From NCBI RefSeq assembly GCF_000025225.2, contig NC_013895.2, positions 1,612,001-1,676,000 on the forward strand: a stretch of 64,000 bases of DNA. The letters are read 5' to 3'. The notes beneath the pieces are model-generated. The model ran no database searches, was not told the DNA's origin, and saw only the letters and a program-made list of their open reading frames with translations. Shown here one piece after another: positions 1 through 8,100 of the stretch (position 1 is its first letter; each line of letters begins with the position of its first letter). Position numbers and translations under genes: made by a program. The stretch comes from Mageeibacillus indolicus UPII9-5. Its GTDB lineage: Bacteria > Bacillota > Clostridia > Saccharofermentanales > Fastidiosipilaceae.

Positions 1-108
1 ATCGTAGTTAAACGCCTTCGATAACTCGCCCCTGCTCTCAAGCCTTTGCCAATAGTCATTTCCCTTTTTTAAGTTCAGTGCGGTTAGTTCATTAATTTAT
101 CAGCGACG

Positions 109-540
109 TCAACGCAATAAAGATGAGTTGGCGGCTCGTTCGCGGTTTAGCATTTTCATCGTGTAACGGCCTTCCGCCAGCAATTTGCCCCCGTCATCGC
201 GGAATTCGACCCGATACACGGATGTGCTGCGGCCGTCATGCAAACAAATGACTTCAGCGTTAAGTCCGCCTTCTTTCGTATTGCTAAAGTAGCTGATATT
301 GCCGCTTAATGTCAGCCCTAATTCGCCTTCCGACAGGGCCGCCATCCCGACCATGCTATCACCAAAAGCGTAGATTATGCCGCCGTGAAACATGCCAAGG
401 CCGTTCTCCAAATCGGGGCGCAGGGGCAGTCTTGCTTTAACGTAGTGCTTACACACCATCAGAACCTCCGGATTCATAAATCGGCAAAAATGGTTTTTGG
501 TGACAAATTGGTGGGCATATTCTTTATATTTTTCTTCCAT
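109..540 (-). CDS. PaaI-family hotdog-fold thioesterase
   Basis: This small protein (about 143 aa) has the hotdog thioesterase pattern. The helix carrying FHGGIIYAFGDSMVGMAA resembles the HGG motif of PaaI/YbgC-like acyl-CoA thioesterases, and a beta-rich second half follows. It would hydrolyse an acyl- or aryl-CoA thioester in the cytoplasm; the substrate cannot be read from the sequence. An ATG at 571-573 lies inside the end of lgt, but the ATG at 538-540 (protein MEEKYKEY...) has AAGGAAG at the right distance and is preferred. It is the last gene of the rimP-nusA operon, 22 bp after lgt. No clear hairpin-plus-T-tract terminator is visible between it and the window start. Family assignment is fairly sure, function is not. 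Confidence 0.8.
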   Translation of the reverse strand: MEEKYKEYAHQFVTKNHFCRFMNPEVLMVCKHYVKARLPLRPDLENGLGMFHGGIIYAFGDSMVGMAALSEGELGLTLSGNISYFSNTKEGGLNAEVICLHDGRSTSVYRVEFRDDGGKLLAEGRYTMKMLNRERAANSSLLR

Positions 541-562
541 AAATTCGCTTCCTTTTATAAAA

Positions 563-1690
563 TTAATTATCATTTTTTGTTGTCGGGGCAGATTGATCAG
601 CTGCCTTTTGTTCCGCCGTGACTGACGTATCAGTTGCTACAGTAGCTGTAGCGTCCGAAGCCGTCGCCCCGGTTGCTTGGTTCTCGTGCTCAGGGGACTG
701 ATTCTCATCTGCCGGATTCTCTTCCTCAGATGACGGGTTCTCAAGGGGCACATCCTCGGCTGACGTATCAGTTGCCGCAGTAGCTGTAGCGTCCGAGGCC
801 GTTGCGATTTCCAATGCCGCCCCCCAGCTCAGGCGCAGTTTAGCCGGCAGCTTTTGCCGCGATATTTGCCAATAGCCGTATGCCAGATAAACAATTCCGG
901 CCACGAACATTAGAAACGACAACAACATCGAAACTCTGATCCCCGTATTGCCGATGAACAACGCATCCGTTCGCACCGCCTCCACGAAGAAACGCAAACA
1001 ACCGTAGGTCATGATGTACCACGCCACCGTCTCCAAATAGAATGTAGCATGTTTCCTTACGTAAAGCAAAATCGCAAAAATCAACATGTTACCAATAAAT
1101 TCATACAAAAATGTCGGATGTACCGGGGCGGCAGGATTCAGATTGCTGTCATGCAAAGTCTGCAAGTAAGCCCGCGTCCCCTCAGAAATCATCCCCCAAG
1201 GCAGTTCAGTATTACTGCCAAACGCCTCCTGGTTGAAAAAATTTCCCCAGCGACCGATAGCCTGACCGAGCGGCAAATAAACAACGAAAAAATCCAGCCA
1301 ATTAACAAACCTCTTCTTTTTGAAAGCACAAATACAGGCGAAGGCAAGAATTCCGCCGATCACACCACCATAAAAAGCCAGTCCGCCGCGGCGCGTATCG
1401 AGAATCAACCACAGATTATCTTTATATTCCGACCAAGAGAAAATAACATAATACAATCTAGCAAAGACAATTATTGTCGGCAATATAATCAAATACGTAT
1501 CAATGACATCATCCTCTTTGATGCCGAAAGATTTGCTCGCCCGACGCGCCAGAAACAAAGTCAGCAGCACAGCGACAGCAATTAAAAATCCATACCAATA
1601 AATCGGGAAACCGAAAACGGTGATAAGCTCACGCTTTATCGGCAAATCATGAATGCCCAAACCGGGGAAACTAACATTAAAACCCGTCAT
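563..1690 (-). CDS. lgt: Prolipoprotein diacylglyceryl transferase with repeat tail
   Basis: Lgt transfers diacylglycerol from phosphatidylglycerol to the lipobox cysteine of prelipoproteins at the cytoplasmic membrane. The protein (375 aa) shows about seven hydrophobic segments, the signature GQAIGRWGNFFNQEAFG near residues 141-157, and the HPTFLYE and RTDALF motifs expected for the family. It begins close to the usual N-terminus (FPIYWYGF) and uses the ATG at 1690 with an AAAGG upstream. The last ~80 residues are not part of the enzyme: they are Ala/Thr/Asp/Glu/Pro-rich and contain two copies of ATASDATATxATDTS about 46 residues apart. Several lipoproteins in the window are its likely substrates. 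Seven bp separate it from the upstream M16 gene. Confidence 0.95.
   Translation of the reverse strand: MTGFNVSFPGLGIHDLPIKRELITVFGFPIYWYGFLIAVAVLLTLFLARRASKSFGIKEDDVIDTYLIILPTIIVFARLYYVIFSWSEYKDNLWLILDTRRGGLAFYGGVIGGILAFACICAFKKKRFVNWLDFFVVYLPLGQAIGRWGNFFNQEAFGSNTELPWGMISEGTRAYLQTLHDSNLNPAAPVHPTFLYEFIGNMLIFAILLYVRKHATFYLETVAWYIMTYGCLRFFVEAVRTDALFIGNTGIRVSMLLSFLMFVAGIVYLAYGYWQISRQKLPAKLRLSWGAALEIATASDATATAATDTSAEDVPLENPSSEEENPADENQSPEHENQATGATASDATATVATDTSVTAEQKAADQSAPTTKNDN
623..805 (-). repeat. In-frame repeat in the lgt 3' end
   Basis: Two ~45-bp copies (623-667 and 761-805) match at nearly every position. They start with TGACGTATCAGTTGC as read on the plus strand and lie 138 bp apart, a multiple of three, so the reading frame of lgt is kept. 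They encode the repeated Ala/Thr/Asp tail. Confidence 0.8.
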
Positions 1691-1697
1691 ATTATAT

Positions 1698-3092
1698 TCA
1701 ATCCTTTCTATTTACGTACACTGTACAATAATACATCTCGTCACTCAAATAGGCAAAATTTGCGATGATTTTATCTAAATCAGCCATTATTTCCTTGGCT
1801 ATTTGTGAAAAATCCGCCAAATCCAAGCCCTCGGCGCACAGACGGGCGTTCGACGATCCACAGCAGCCAACCGAATCCAAACTCGCCAACCACGAGCCCA
1901 TCACGGCTCTTGTTTCAACCGCCACAACTTCCGGTGACACTTTCAATTCCGCTGTCTGCAAAAATTTGCTCAAGGCAGCAACAGCCGACTGTGGCTGATG
2001 ACTATCACCGCAAATGAACCAGAAAGCCGCATCCGGTTCGCAAATGTATTGGCAGGCAAAGCTGTCGTTGATCAGACCGGCCGCGCTAAGTTTATGCCAG
2101 CTTGGGCTGCTGTCCCCCAAAAGTATCTCGCCCAAAATTTGGCCGACCAATCGTCGCTCGATCAATTGCCGACCAGTCAGCGGCTGCGCCGGATTCGCCA
2201 TTGGATCTTTAATACCCAACATAAATGCATCAATACCGACTTCGCGCTCAACCGTAATAGTCGGAAGATTTACAGCAAAAGGTTCCGACGGCAAGATTAT
2301 TTCAGGCTGGGGAGCCTCACTCGGCGACACAATTCGCCCAAGCCGCAACAATTCTGACAGTCGTCTATCCAGCATGGTTAAGACAGCTTCTTCCGGCAAC
2401 TCACCCGACAAAGTCAGTTTGATTTTATTCGGCAAATAAAAATTATCGATCGCCGGTTGCAAATTTTCCGCCGTCATTGTCGTAATCGATTCAATCGTGC
2501 CGCAGATATCGATTTTTTGCGGATGATTTTTAAACAAAGCATTCATCAGATCCAAATAACTGTTTATCTCGGGGTCGTCCAAATACATGTTGTATTCAGC
2601 CAAAATTATTTTGCGTTCTGCTTCCACTCGTTCGGCGGTGATCTCAGGGTGCATCAAAGCTTTAAAATAGGCATCTAAGGCCGTTAAAAAATTCTCGCCA
2701 TTCGGGGAAAAATCAGGGCCGCTCATGTAAAATTCTGTATGATAATTGGAGGTAAAAGCATTAGCGTCAAAGCCTAGCATCGCCATCTGATTCAGCATGC
2801 CTCCATCCTCATCGCGGCTGAAAACGCAATGCTCTAAATAATGGGCCGTGCCAGCTGGGACAGTATAGGTTGCCGCAGAAGCAGACGCTCCATGATAGTT
2901 CAAGTCACGAAAGTTTAGGAAATTAGAGCCGTATGGCACGGTAAAGTGCGCGTATTTATTCACACGGCCAGGCATTGGAACGAACGTGACTTCAAAGCCG
3001 GTAGGCTCATGGATGAACTTTCGCAAAGTCAAGGCTGTTCCTAGAACTTTTTTTTCACTGCCGACAAAATTGGCTATTTTATTTTTCCCCAC
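1698..3092 (-). CDS. M16-family zinc metallopeptidase, YmfH-like
   Basis: The protein (464 aa) belongs to the M16 (insulinase/pitrilysin) family. It carries the inverted zinc motif as HYLEH near residues 84-88, and a downstream Glu in the AEYNMYLDDPE region can act as the third ligand. The two-lobed M16 layout is visible. Bacillus and Clostridium genomes usually carry a YmfF/YmfH pair in which only YmfH keeps the zinc motif; this is the YmfH member, and the preceding gene ends in the YmfF-like partner. Translation appears to start at a GTG (3090-3092) with AGGAGG four bases upstream, and overlaps the end of the upstream gene by 19 bp, implying translational coupling. The substrate is unknown. 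Confidence 0.85.
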   Translation of the reverse strand: MGKNKIANFVGSEKKVLGTALTLRKFIHEPTGFEVTFVPMPGRVNKYAHFTVPYGSNFLNFRDLNYHGASASAATYTVPAGTAHYLEHCVFSRDEDGGMLNQMAMLGFDANAFTSNYHTEFYMSGPDFSPNGENFLTALDAYFKALMHPEITAERVEAERKIILAEYNMYLDDPEINSYLDLMNALFKNHPQKIDICGTIESITTMTAENLQPAIDNFYLPNKIKLTLSGELPEEAVLTMLDRRLSELLRLGRIVSPSEAPQPEIILPSEPFAVNLPTITVEREVGIDAFMLGIKDPMANPAQPLTGRQLIERRLVGQILGEILLGDSSPSWHKLSAAGLINDSFACQYICEPDAAFWFICGDSHQPQSAVAALSKFLQTAELKVSPEVVAVETRAVMGSWLASLDSVGCCGSSNARLCAEGLDLADFSQIAKEIMADLDKIIANFAYLSDEMYYCTVYVNRKD

Positions 3093-5443
3093 ATTTCCTC
3101 CTGAAAATTTTTGTTATCTGTCGTCGGTTGCAAACTGTAGTCCACTTTCCACTCCAGTTGAGCTGCCAAGGCCTGCAGTTCCGGCAATGTTACGGCTTTC
3201 ACTATTTCAGAATACGTTTCCGGGCGTAGATTCCAACCGGACTGCAATTGGCGGATATAATATTCGAGCAACGCCGCCGGGCGATCCTGCAGCAGAAGTT
3301 TCTCATTTTGCATCATTTTTTTGGCCCGAGCTACCGCCTTTTCCGGCAAACCCTTTTCCTTCCATTCTTGCAGAGCTTCCCGCAACAAAGTTTTTGTTTT
3401 TATTTCCTCGCCGGGGTGAATACCGGCGCAAACCGCCAGCACGGAGCGAAACGGCAAAATCGACGTATAAATTTCATAAGCCAAACCGTGTTTTTCGCGC
3501 ACCAAGTCAAAGATCAATGAGCTGCTGTCCCCACCTATAACATAATTCAGCAAAGCCAAACTGATGAGTTTTATTGATGTATAGGGTATTTTCGTGTCCA
3601 AAAGCACATTTAACCTGCTTTGCTCCAGTTGACCGTTATCCGTGAATGAACCACAACCTTGTATGGATGTAGGATGTGGCCGGCGTCCCGGCACGATTTC
3701 TACGATTGGGTTTGTGAAAAACTTAGCCAATTCAGGCAATCTTTCTGCCAAAACCGCCTCAAGATCCGCATCCGGCCGTCCCAATATGTATATGTCGACT
3801 TTGGCTCGCGACAAAGTCTCCCGGTAAGCCCGCTCTACGTCCGCTATAGAAAGTTGCCGCAAATACTCTATATCACCTATCGATGACATGCTGTACACGC
3901 TGTCCGGAAAAGCTAACCGCAAGGTTTTGCACCATGCCGCGGTCGGTTTGTAGGCCTGTTGTGCCGCCCATTCATCAAGGGCATTTTGCTTCACGCGGTC
4001 AAAAACATCCTGCCGCCACCCTCCTTTTTCATTCAGTGCCGGGCGGAGTAAGCATTGCAAGGCCAGATCCAACGCCTCGGCAAAGGGTTTGCTCCCGTCG
4101 GGGGTCTGGTGTAAAGCATTGACCCTGATCATCGTCTCTTGAATGTCACCGGCTTTTTGACCATCTGCATAAATCGAAGCGTTATACAAATTTTTTAAAT
4201 GCTTATTCAACAAATTTTCTTCCGGGTAGGCCGCTGTTACCGACGTCAAATAACTCAAAGCGACAGACACGGCTGCACTTTCCGGCTTGAGAGGCAGGCT
4301 GAACATTATTCTGGCGCGGCTGAGGACGAAACGGTCCGTCGGGAGGTAATAGACATTTATATTGCCAACGGTCATGCTCAGATACATTTCTTCCATTACC
4401 TTGTTTGGCTTGATCGCGGTGGCACAATACTGTTTTATCGCCGATTTCAAAGAAGCCAAGTCCGCAAAACTTTTCTCGGGCTGCATAAATTCCCAAAGTT
4501 CTACATTAATTTCACTACCATATAAGTCAATTGCGGCATCAAAAATATGAGTTTCCAGTTGCAAATGCTTTTGTTTTTCATTTACTGTAGGTCTGATGCC
4601 TAAAAAAGATATGCTGCGATAAGCCCTTCCGTTGACGCGGGTGAGTGAACGGTAAACGCCGTGCGGCGGCAAAACTCGGCTTTCGTCCACTAAAATATTC
4701 GCCGTGGCAAAACCCAGTTCGCGGCCAATAGCATTGCCTTTGATTACTCTGCCGGCCAACGTAAAATGCCTGCCGCTTAATTTTGCCGCCAAGCTCAGAT
4801 CGCCGGCCGCGATAGCTGTACGGATTTTGGCGGAATGTACCGTTTCCGTCCCTATTGTAACCGGAGGAACAACGCGCAGCTCAATATTATGTTCACGCGA
4901 AAAATTCGCTAGTTCTTCAACGCCCCAAGACATGTTATGCCCGAAGCGGAAATCGTAGCCAACAACAATCAGTTTTACCGGCAGATTGGGCAAAACCACT
5001 TTGGTCAAGAAATCTTCACCGGATAAATCGGCTAAGGCGGGGGTGAATTTTTGGATGAAAGTCCGTGCTACCCCTATGGAAGCTAGATCATGTAAACGCT
5101 GTTCTTTGGTTTGCAGTAAGCCGGTTACAATGCCGGGGCGTTTAAATTTGGGCAAAGTGTCAAAAGTCCAGACGTCGGGGGAATAGCCGTGTTTGCCACA
5201 TTCGTATATGAGGGTGCGCAAAAGTTCACGATGGCCTTGATGCACGCCGTCAAAAAAGCCGAGGCACAGTCCCACCCCGTTGCAGGCCGAAAACTCCGGT
5301 GCCGCCGATTCCGCTTTGACATCGGAAAGTGCCGGGGTAAAAACCACCTCACTTACCTCACCCGCCTCACTTACGCCATCTTTCACTCCAGCCGTCGCTG
5401 ATTTTGCCAAATATAATTCAGTTTCGATAATCTTCACGAGCAA
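3074..5443 (-). CDS. ribF: RibF riboflavin kinase/FAD synthetase fused to YmfF-like M16 protein
   Basis: One uninterrupted reading frame of about 789 aa joins two proteins that are normally separate. The first ~350 residues are RibF: the FMN adenylyltransferase nucleotide site GFFDGVHQGH, then the flavokinase domain with GRELGFATANI (PTAN is usual; here ATAN), FLGIRPTVN and LETHIFD. They turn riboflavin into FMN and FAD. The remaining ~435 residues, starting about MEEMYLSMTVGNINVYYL, resemble YmfF, an M16 homologue. No HxxEH motif is seen, so this half is probably non-catalytic and may partner with the next gene's YmfH-like peptidase. An Ala/Val/Ser-rich insert follows the N-terminus. The best start is a TTG at 5441-5443 with AAGGA six bases upstream (GTG at 5437 is an alternative), overlapping truB. 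Confidence 0.85.
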   Translation of the reverse strand: MLVKIIETELYLAKSATAGVKDGVSEAGEVSEVVFTPALSDVKAESAAPEFSACNGVGLCLGFFDGVHQGHRELLRTLIYECGKHGYSPDVWTFDTLPKFKRPGIVTGLLQTKEQRLHDLASIGVARTFIQKFTPALADLSGEDFLTKVVLPNLPVKLIVVGYDFRFGHNMSWGVEELANFSREHNIELRVVPPVTIGTETVHSAKIRTAIAAGDLSLAAKLSGRHFTLAGRVIKGNAIGRELGFATANILVDESRVLPPHGVYRSLTRVNGRAYRSISFLGIRPTVNEKQKHLQLETHIFDAAIDLYGSEINVELWEFMQPEKSFADLASLKSAIKQYCATAIKPNKVMEEMYLSMTVGNINVYYLPTDRFVLSRARIMFSLPLKPESAAVSVALSYLTSVTAAYPEENLLNKHLKNLYNASIYADGQKAGDIQETMIRVNALHQTPDGSKPFAEALDLALQCLLRPALNEKGGWRQDVFDRVKQNALDEWAAQQAYKPTAAWCKTLRLAFPDSVYSMSSIGDIEYLRQLSIADVERAYRETLSRAKVDIYILGRPDADLEAVLAERLPELAKFFTNPIVEIVPGRRPHPTSIQGCGSFTDNGQLEQSRLNVLLDTKIPYTSIKLISLALLNYVIGGDSSSLIFDLVREKHGLAYEIYTSILPFRSVLAVCAGIHPGEEIKTKTLLREALQEWKEKGLPEKAVARAKKMMQNEKLLLQDRPAALLEYYIRQLQSGWNLRPETYSEIVKAVTLPELQALAAQLEWKVDYSLQPTTDNKNFQEEMWGKIK

Positions 5444-6569
5444 TAAAAATCCTTTCCGGGCATAATACCTTGATTGTCGCCTGCGTCGCGGCAAGGCCAC
5501 GGTGATAACTTTGCGGCTTCTCTTCAGCCGGGAAACCCATGCCGAGGAAGCAGTCTTTATAAAACATGGCAACAAACTCCGAGTCGCCGGCCGTCTCCCC
5601 ACAAATATCTGCTCCAGACCCTTGGAGCGAAGCCGCCTCCTTAGACCTTACTCTGATTTGCCGCAAAATCGCCTGCTGTTCAGCACTAAGCCAAGCTACC
5701 GGTAAGTGCTTGCCGTTGATCAAGTCTTCTCCTTGCCGATATTCCAAATCCAGCCGTGGAAAAGTCTGTATCGCGGTTTCCGATGGTAACAAAAAATTTT
5801 GCCAGTTTTCCGTGGTTAGATCAACCAGTCTTACCGCATCCGCAGACGTAAACGGGCCGCAGCGGGTACGTTCCAAGGCGATCAAATGCCCACAGGTACC
5901 AAGTGCCTCGGCCAGTTGTTCCGCCCACGCCCTGACATATGTCCCTTTTGACACGTCTAAGTTTAACCGCAACCACGGCCATTCTGCCGCTTCAGGACCG
6001 TCCGCGGCTTTAAAGTTCAATTCTGTCGCCCCAATTTTGTCAGGCAAATCCGGAATTGAAGTCAGGCCGTAATCCGCCAGAGCAGCCGCATAAACATTTA
6101 TTTTACGGGCAGAACGAGGAATATCCAAGCCTTGCCGGGCTGCTTTGTAAAGCGGCCTTCCGTTGACTTTGACCGCCGAATACATTGGCGGGACCTGCAT
6201 TTGCTCACCAGTCAAGTTAGCAACAGCCCGACGAATAGTCTCCCCGTCCGCGGCCTGCCAAGTAGACCATTTTTCTGCGATACGAGAATCAGCATCCGTC
6301 AGCCGACCGGTACAGTCGCCGCTATCCGTAGACGCACCAAGCACCAAAGTTGCCGAATAGCTTTTATCATAACCGTCCATGAATCTTACCGCTGCAGTCG
6401 CCCGACCCAAGCAAATCGGTAAACAACCCTCAGCAAAAGGATCAAGAGTGCCGCAATGTCCGATACGCTTAATGCTCGTCAAACGGCGCAACCGATTAAC
6501 GACATCAAATGAAGTCATCCCGACAGGCTTATATATATTTATTATACCCTGAGTTTCCATATTCTCCAT
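5418..6569 (-). CDS. truB: tRNA pseudouridine-55 synthase TruB
   Basis: TruB makes pseudouridine 55 in the T-loop of tRNAs. The N-terminus reads GIINIYKPVGMTSFDVV and is followed by GHCGTLDPFAEG, whose Asp (residue 43) is the catalytic aspartate. Later family blocks such as YSAVKVNGRPLYKAAR, KGTYVRAWAEQLAEAL and GHLIALERTRCGPF are also present. At 383 aa it is longer than the usual ~300, because of an extra stretch near residues 175-195 and a low-complexity segment near residues 310-330 before the C-terminal part. Two ATGs (6569 and 6560) are possible starts; neither has a strong ribosome binding site. The 3' end overlaps the start of ribF by about 26 bp. Confidence 0.95.
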   Translation of the reverse strand: MENMETQGIINIYKPVGMTSFDVVNRLRRLTSIKRIGHCGTLDPFAEGCLPICLGRATAAVRFMDGYDKSYSATLVLGASTDSGDCTGRLTDADSRIAEKWSTWQAADGETIRRAVANLTGEQMQVPPMYSAVKVNGRPLYKAARQGLDIPRSARKINVYAAALADYGLTSIPDLPDKIGATELNFKAADGPEAAEWPWLRLNLDVSKGTYVRAWAEQLAEALGTCGHLIALERTRCGPFTSADAVRLVDLTTENWQNFLLPSETAIQTFPRLDLEYRQGEDLINGKHLPVAWLSAEQQAILRQIRVRSKEAASLQGSGADICGETAGDSEFVAMFYKDCFLGMGFPAEEKPQSYHRGLAATQATIKVLCPERIFIAREDYRN

Positions 6570-6644
6570 TATCTGTTCAGTATGATTCTACATTAAGAAT
6601 TTCGATGTATTTTCCGGATCATCTCCGGTTATCTTATCCCAAAA

Positions 6645-7685
6645 TCATTCCAATTGCTGCATAGCTTTTGCCACAACTCGGCTAATAATCTCCTCCGCCG
6701 TCAACCCGGTCACTGTGAAACCAGCCGCACGCTTATGACCGCCGCCACCCAGCCCGGCCGCCAATTTTTGTGCATCGAAATTCTCACTGCTCCGAGCACT
6801 GCCGCGCCATTTACCGCCGCCTTCTCCCCGTAGAACGACCGCTGTTTCGACCCCGTTTACATTGCGAATTTGATTGGTAAGCCCTTCAAAATCACTGTCT
6901 TCCGCACCGACTTTCTGTATAAATTCAGCTGGGAACAAACACACTGCCAGTTTGCCTGCCATGTAAAACTTCGTATTTTCGCCCAAAAAGCCGAGCAACC
7001 GCAATCTAGCCGGCGTACAGGCATCGAAAAGAGCCACCGCCAGTTCCGCCACCGGAACATTGAAACGCCGCAAAAAAGCAACCGCGAAAAGGGTCTGTTC
7101 ACGCGTGTTTGAATAACACAGCCGGCCGGTATCGGTGATTATACCGACGATTAAAGCAACGGCCACATCGAAATCGAACAAGTCGCCCCCGATATTTTTC
7201 TCCATCATATATATAAGGTAGGTCAAAAGTTCACAAGTGGCCGCCGCCATGGAATCGCGCAAAACCTGACAACCCCGCTCGGCCTGCGCGTCCTTTTCAG
7301 CGATGTGATGATCAATCATGTATTTGAATTTATGCTTAGCAAAAAAATCGGCCCGTTCGCCAATTCTCGCTCCTCCGCCACAATCAACCACTATGCCAAC
7401 TTCCGCGACCTCAGCCTCCGGCCATACCTTTACCAACTCCCGTCCACTTGCCGGAAGTACCTGCATCTTCTGCGGCACCGCTTCTTCGGCTACAATTTGC
7501 ACACAAGCACCCATCTTCTTTAAAACCAGCCCCAAAGCCATCGCCGCTCCTAAAGCATCGCCGTCAGCGTTTATATGCGGGAAAATCGAAACAAAACGAC
7601 CGTCGCGGCAGTGCGCCGGCAGGTCGCTTGCTAGTTGAGACATATCTTCAAATGCCGGAGCATTAAAGTCAAGCCAATTATTCAT
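6645..7685 (-). CDS. nrnA: DHH-family oligoribonuclease / pAp phosphatase NrnA
   Basis: The ~346-aa protein has the DHH phosphoesterase motifs in order: HINADGDALGA (DHH motif I, with Ala in place of the common Pro), VVDCGG, MIDHHIAEKD, and the C-terminal DHHA1 signature GLGGGGHKRAAGF. NrnA degrades short RNA oligonucleotides (nanoRNA) and dephosphorylates 3',5'-pAp, using manganese. The gene sits between rbfA and truB, the common place for nrnA in Firmicutes. The start chosen is the ATG at 7685 (MNNWLDF), which overlaps the rbfA stop by 8 bp; upstream in-frame ATGs would lie deep within rbfA. Confidence 0.93.
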   Translation of the reverse strand: MNNWLDFNAPAFEDMSQLASDLPAHCRDGRFVSIFPHINADGDALGAAMALGLVLKKMGACVQIVAEEAVPQKMQVLPASGRELVKVWPEAEVAEVGIVVDCGGGARIGERADFFAKHKFKYMIDHHIAEKDAQAERGCQVLRDSMAAATCELLTYLIYMMEKNIGGDLFDFDVAVALIVGIITDTGRLCYSNTREQTLFAVAFLRRFNVPVAELAVALFDACTPARLRLLGFLGENTKFYMAGKLAVCLFPAEFIQKVGAEDSDFEGLTNQIRNVNGVETAVVLRGEGGGKWRGSARSSENFDAQKLAAGLGGGGHKRAAGFTVTGLTAEEIISRVVAKAMQQLE

Positions 7686-8100
7686 CTTGTTCTCTTTCTT
7701 CATCCTTATCCGCCACAGTTGCTGCCTGCGCACGCACCTTGGCATCCGCGGCCAACGTAGCATCAATCAGCTTGTCCATGCGCAGCCCCTCCTGTACCGA
7801 ATTATCCGGTTTGAAATGAAGCTCCGGCACGATCCGCAGCCGTATCAGCCCGGCAATCTGCCGCCGTAAATAACCGGAAGCCGACTGCAATCCGAGCAAA
7901 CAATTCTTTTGCGCAAGCGCGTCGCCTAACACGCTGATATAACATGTAGCATGGCTCAAATCATTGGTAACGTCTACGGCGGTGACCGCCGTAAACGGTA
8001 ATACACGCTGATCTTTCAGGCCTCTTTGCAAAATTTTGCTCAGCTCACGTTTTATTTGGTCGCCTACTCGTTCAGCTCGTAACGCACTCATACTATTCAC
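7678..8100 (-). CDS. rbfA: Ribosome-binding factor A
   Basis: RbfA is a KH-fold protein that binds the 30S subunit and helps mature the 5' end of 16S rRNA. The sequence matches the family: [20 protein letters not shown] at the start, then [21 protein letters not shown] and the [19 protein letters not shown] block. A charged Ala/Glu/Asp tail follows. Candidate starts are TTG 8106, GTG 8100 and ATG 8091; the GTG has AGGAAG six bases upstream and is preferred. It overlaps the end of infB, typical of translational coupling. Confidence 0.93.
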   Translation of the reverse strand: MNSMSALRAERVGDQIKRELSKILQRGLKDQRVLPFTAVTAVDVTNDLSHATCYISVLGDALAQKNCLLGLQSASGYLRRQIAGLIRLRIVPELHFKPDNSVQEGLRMDKLIDATLAADAKVRAQAATVADKDEEREQDE

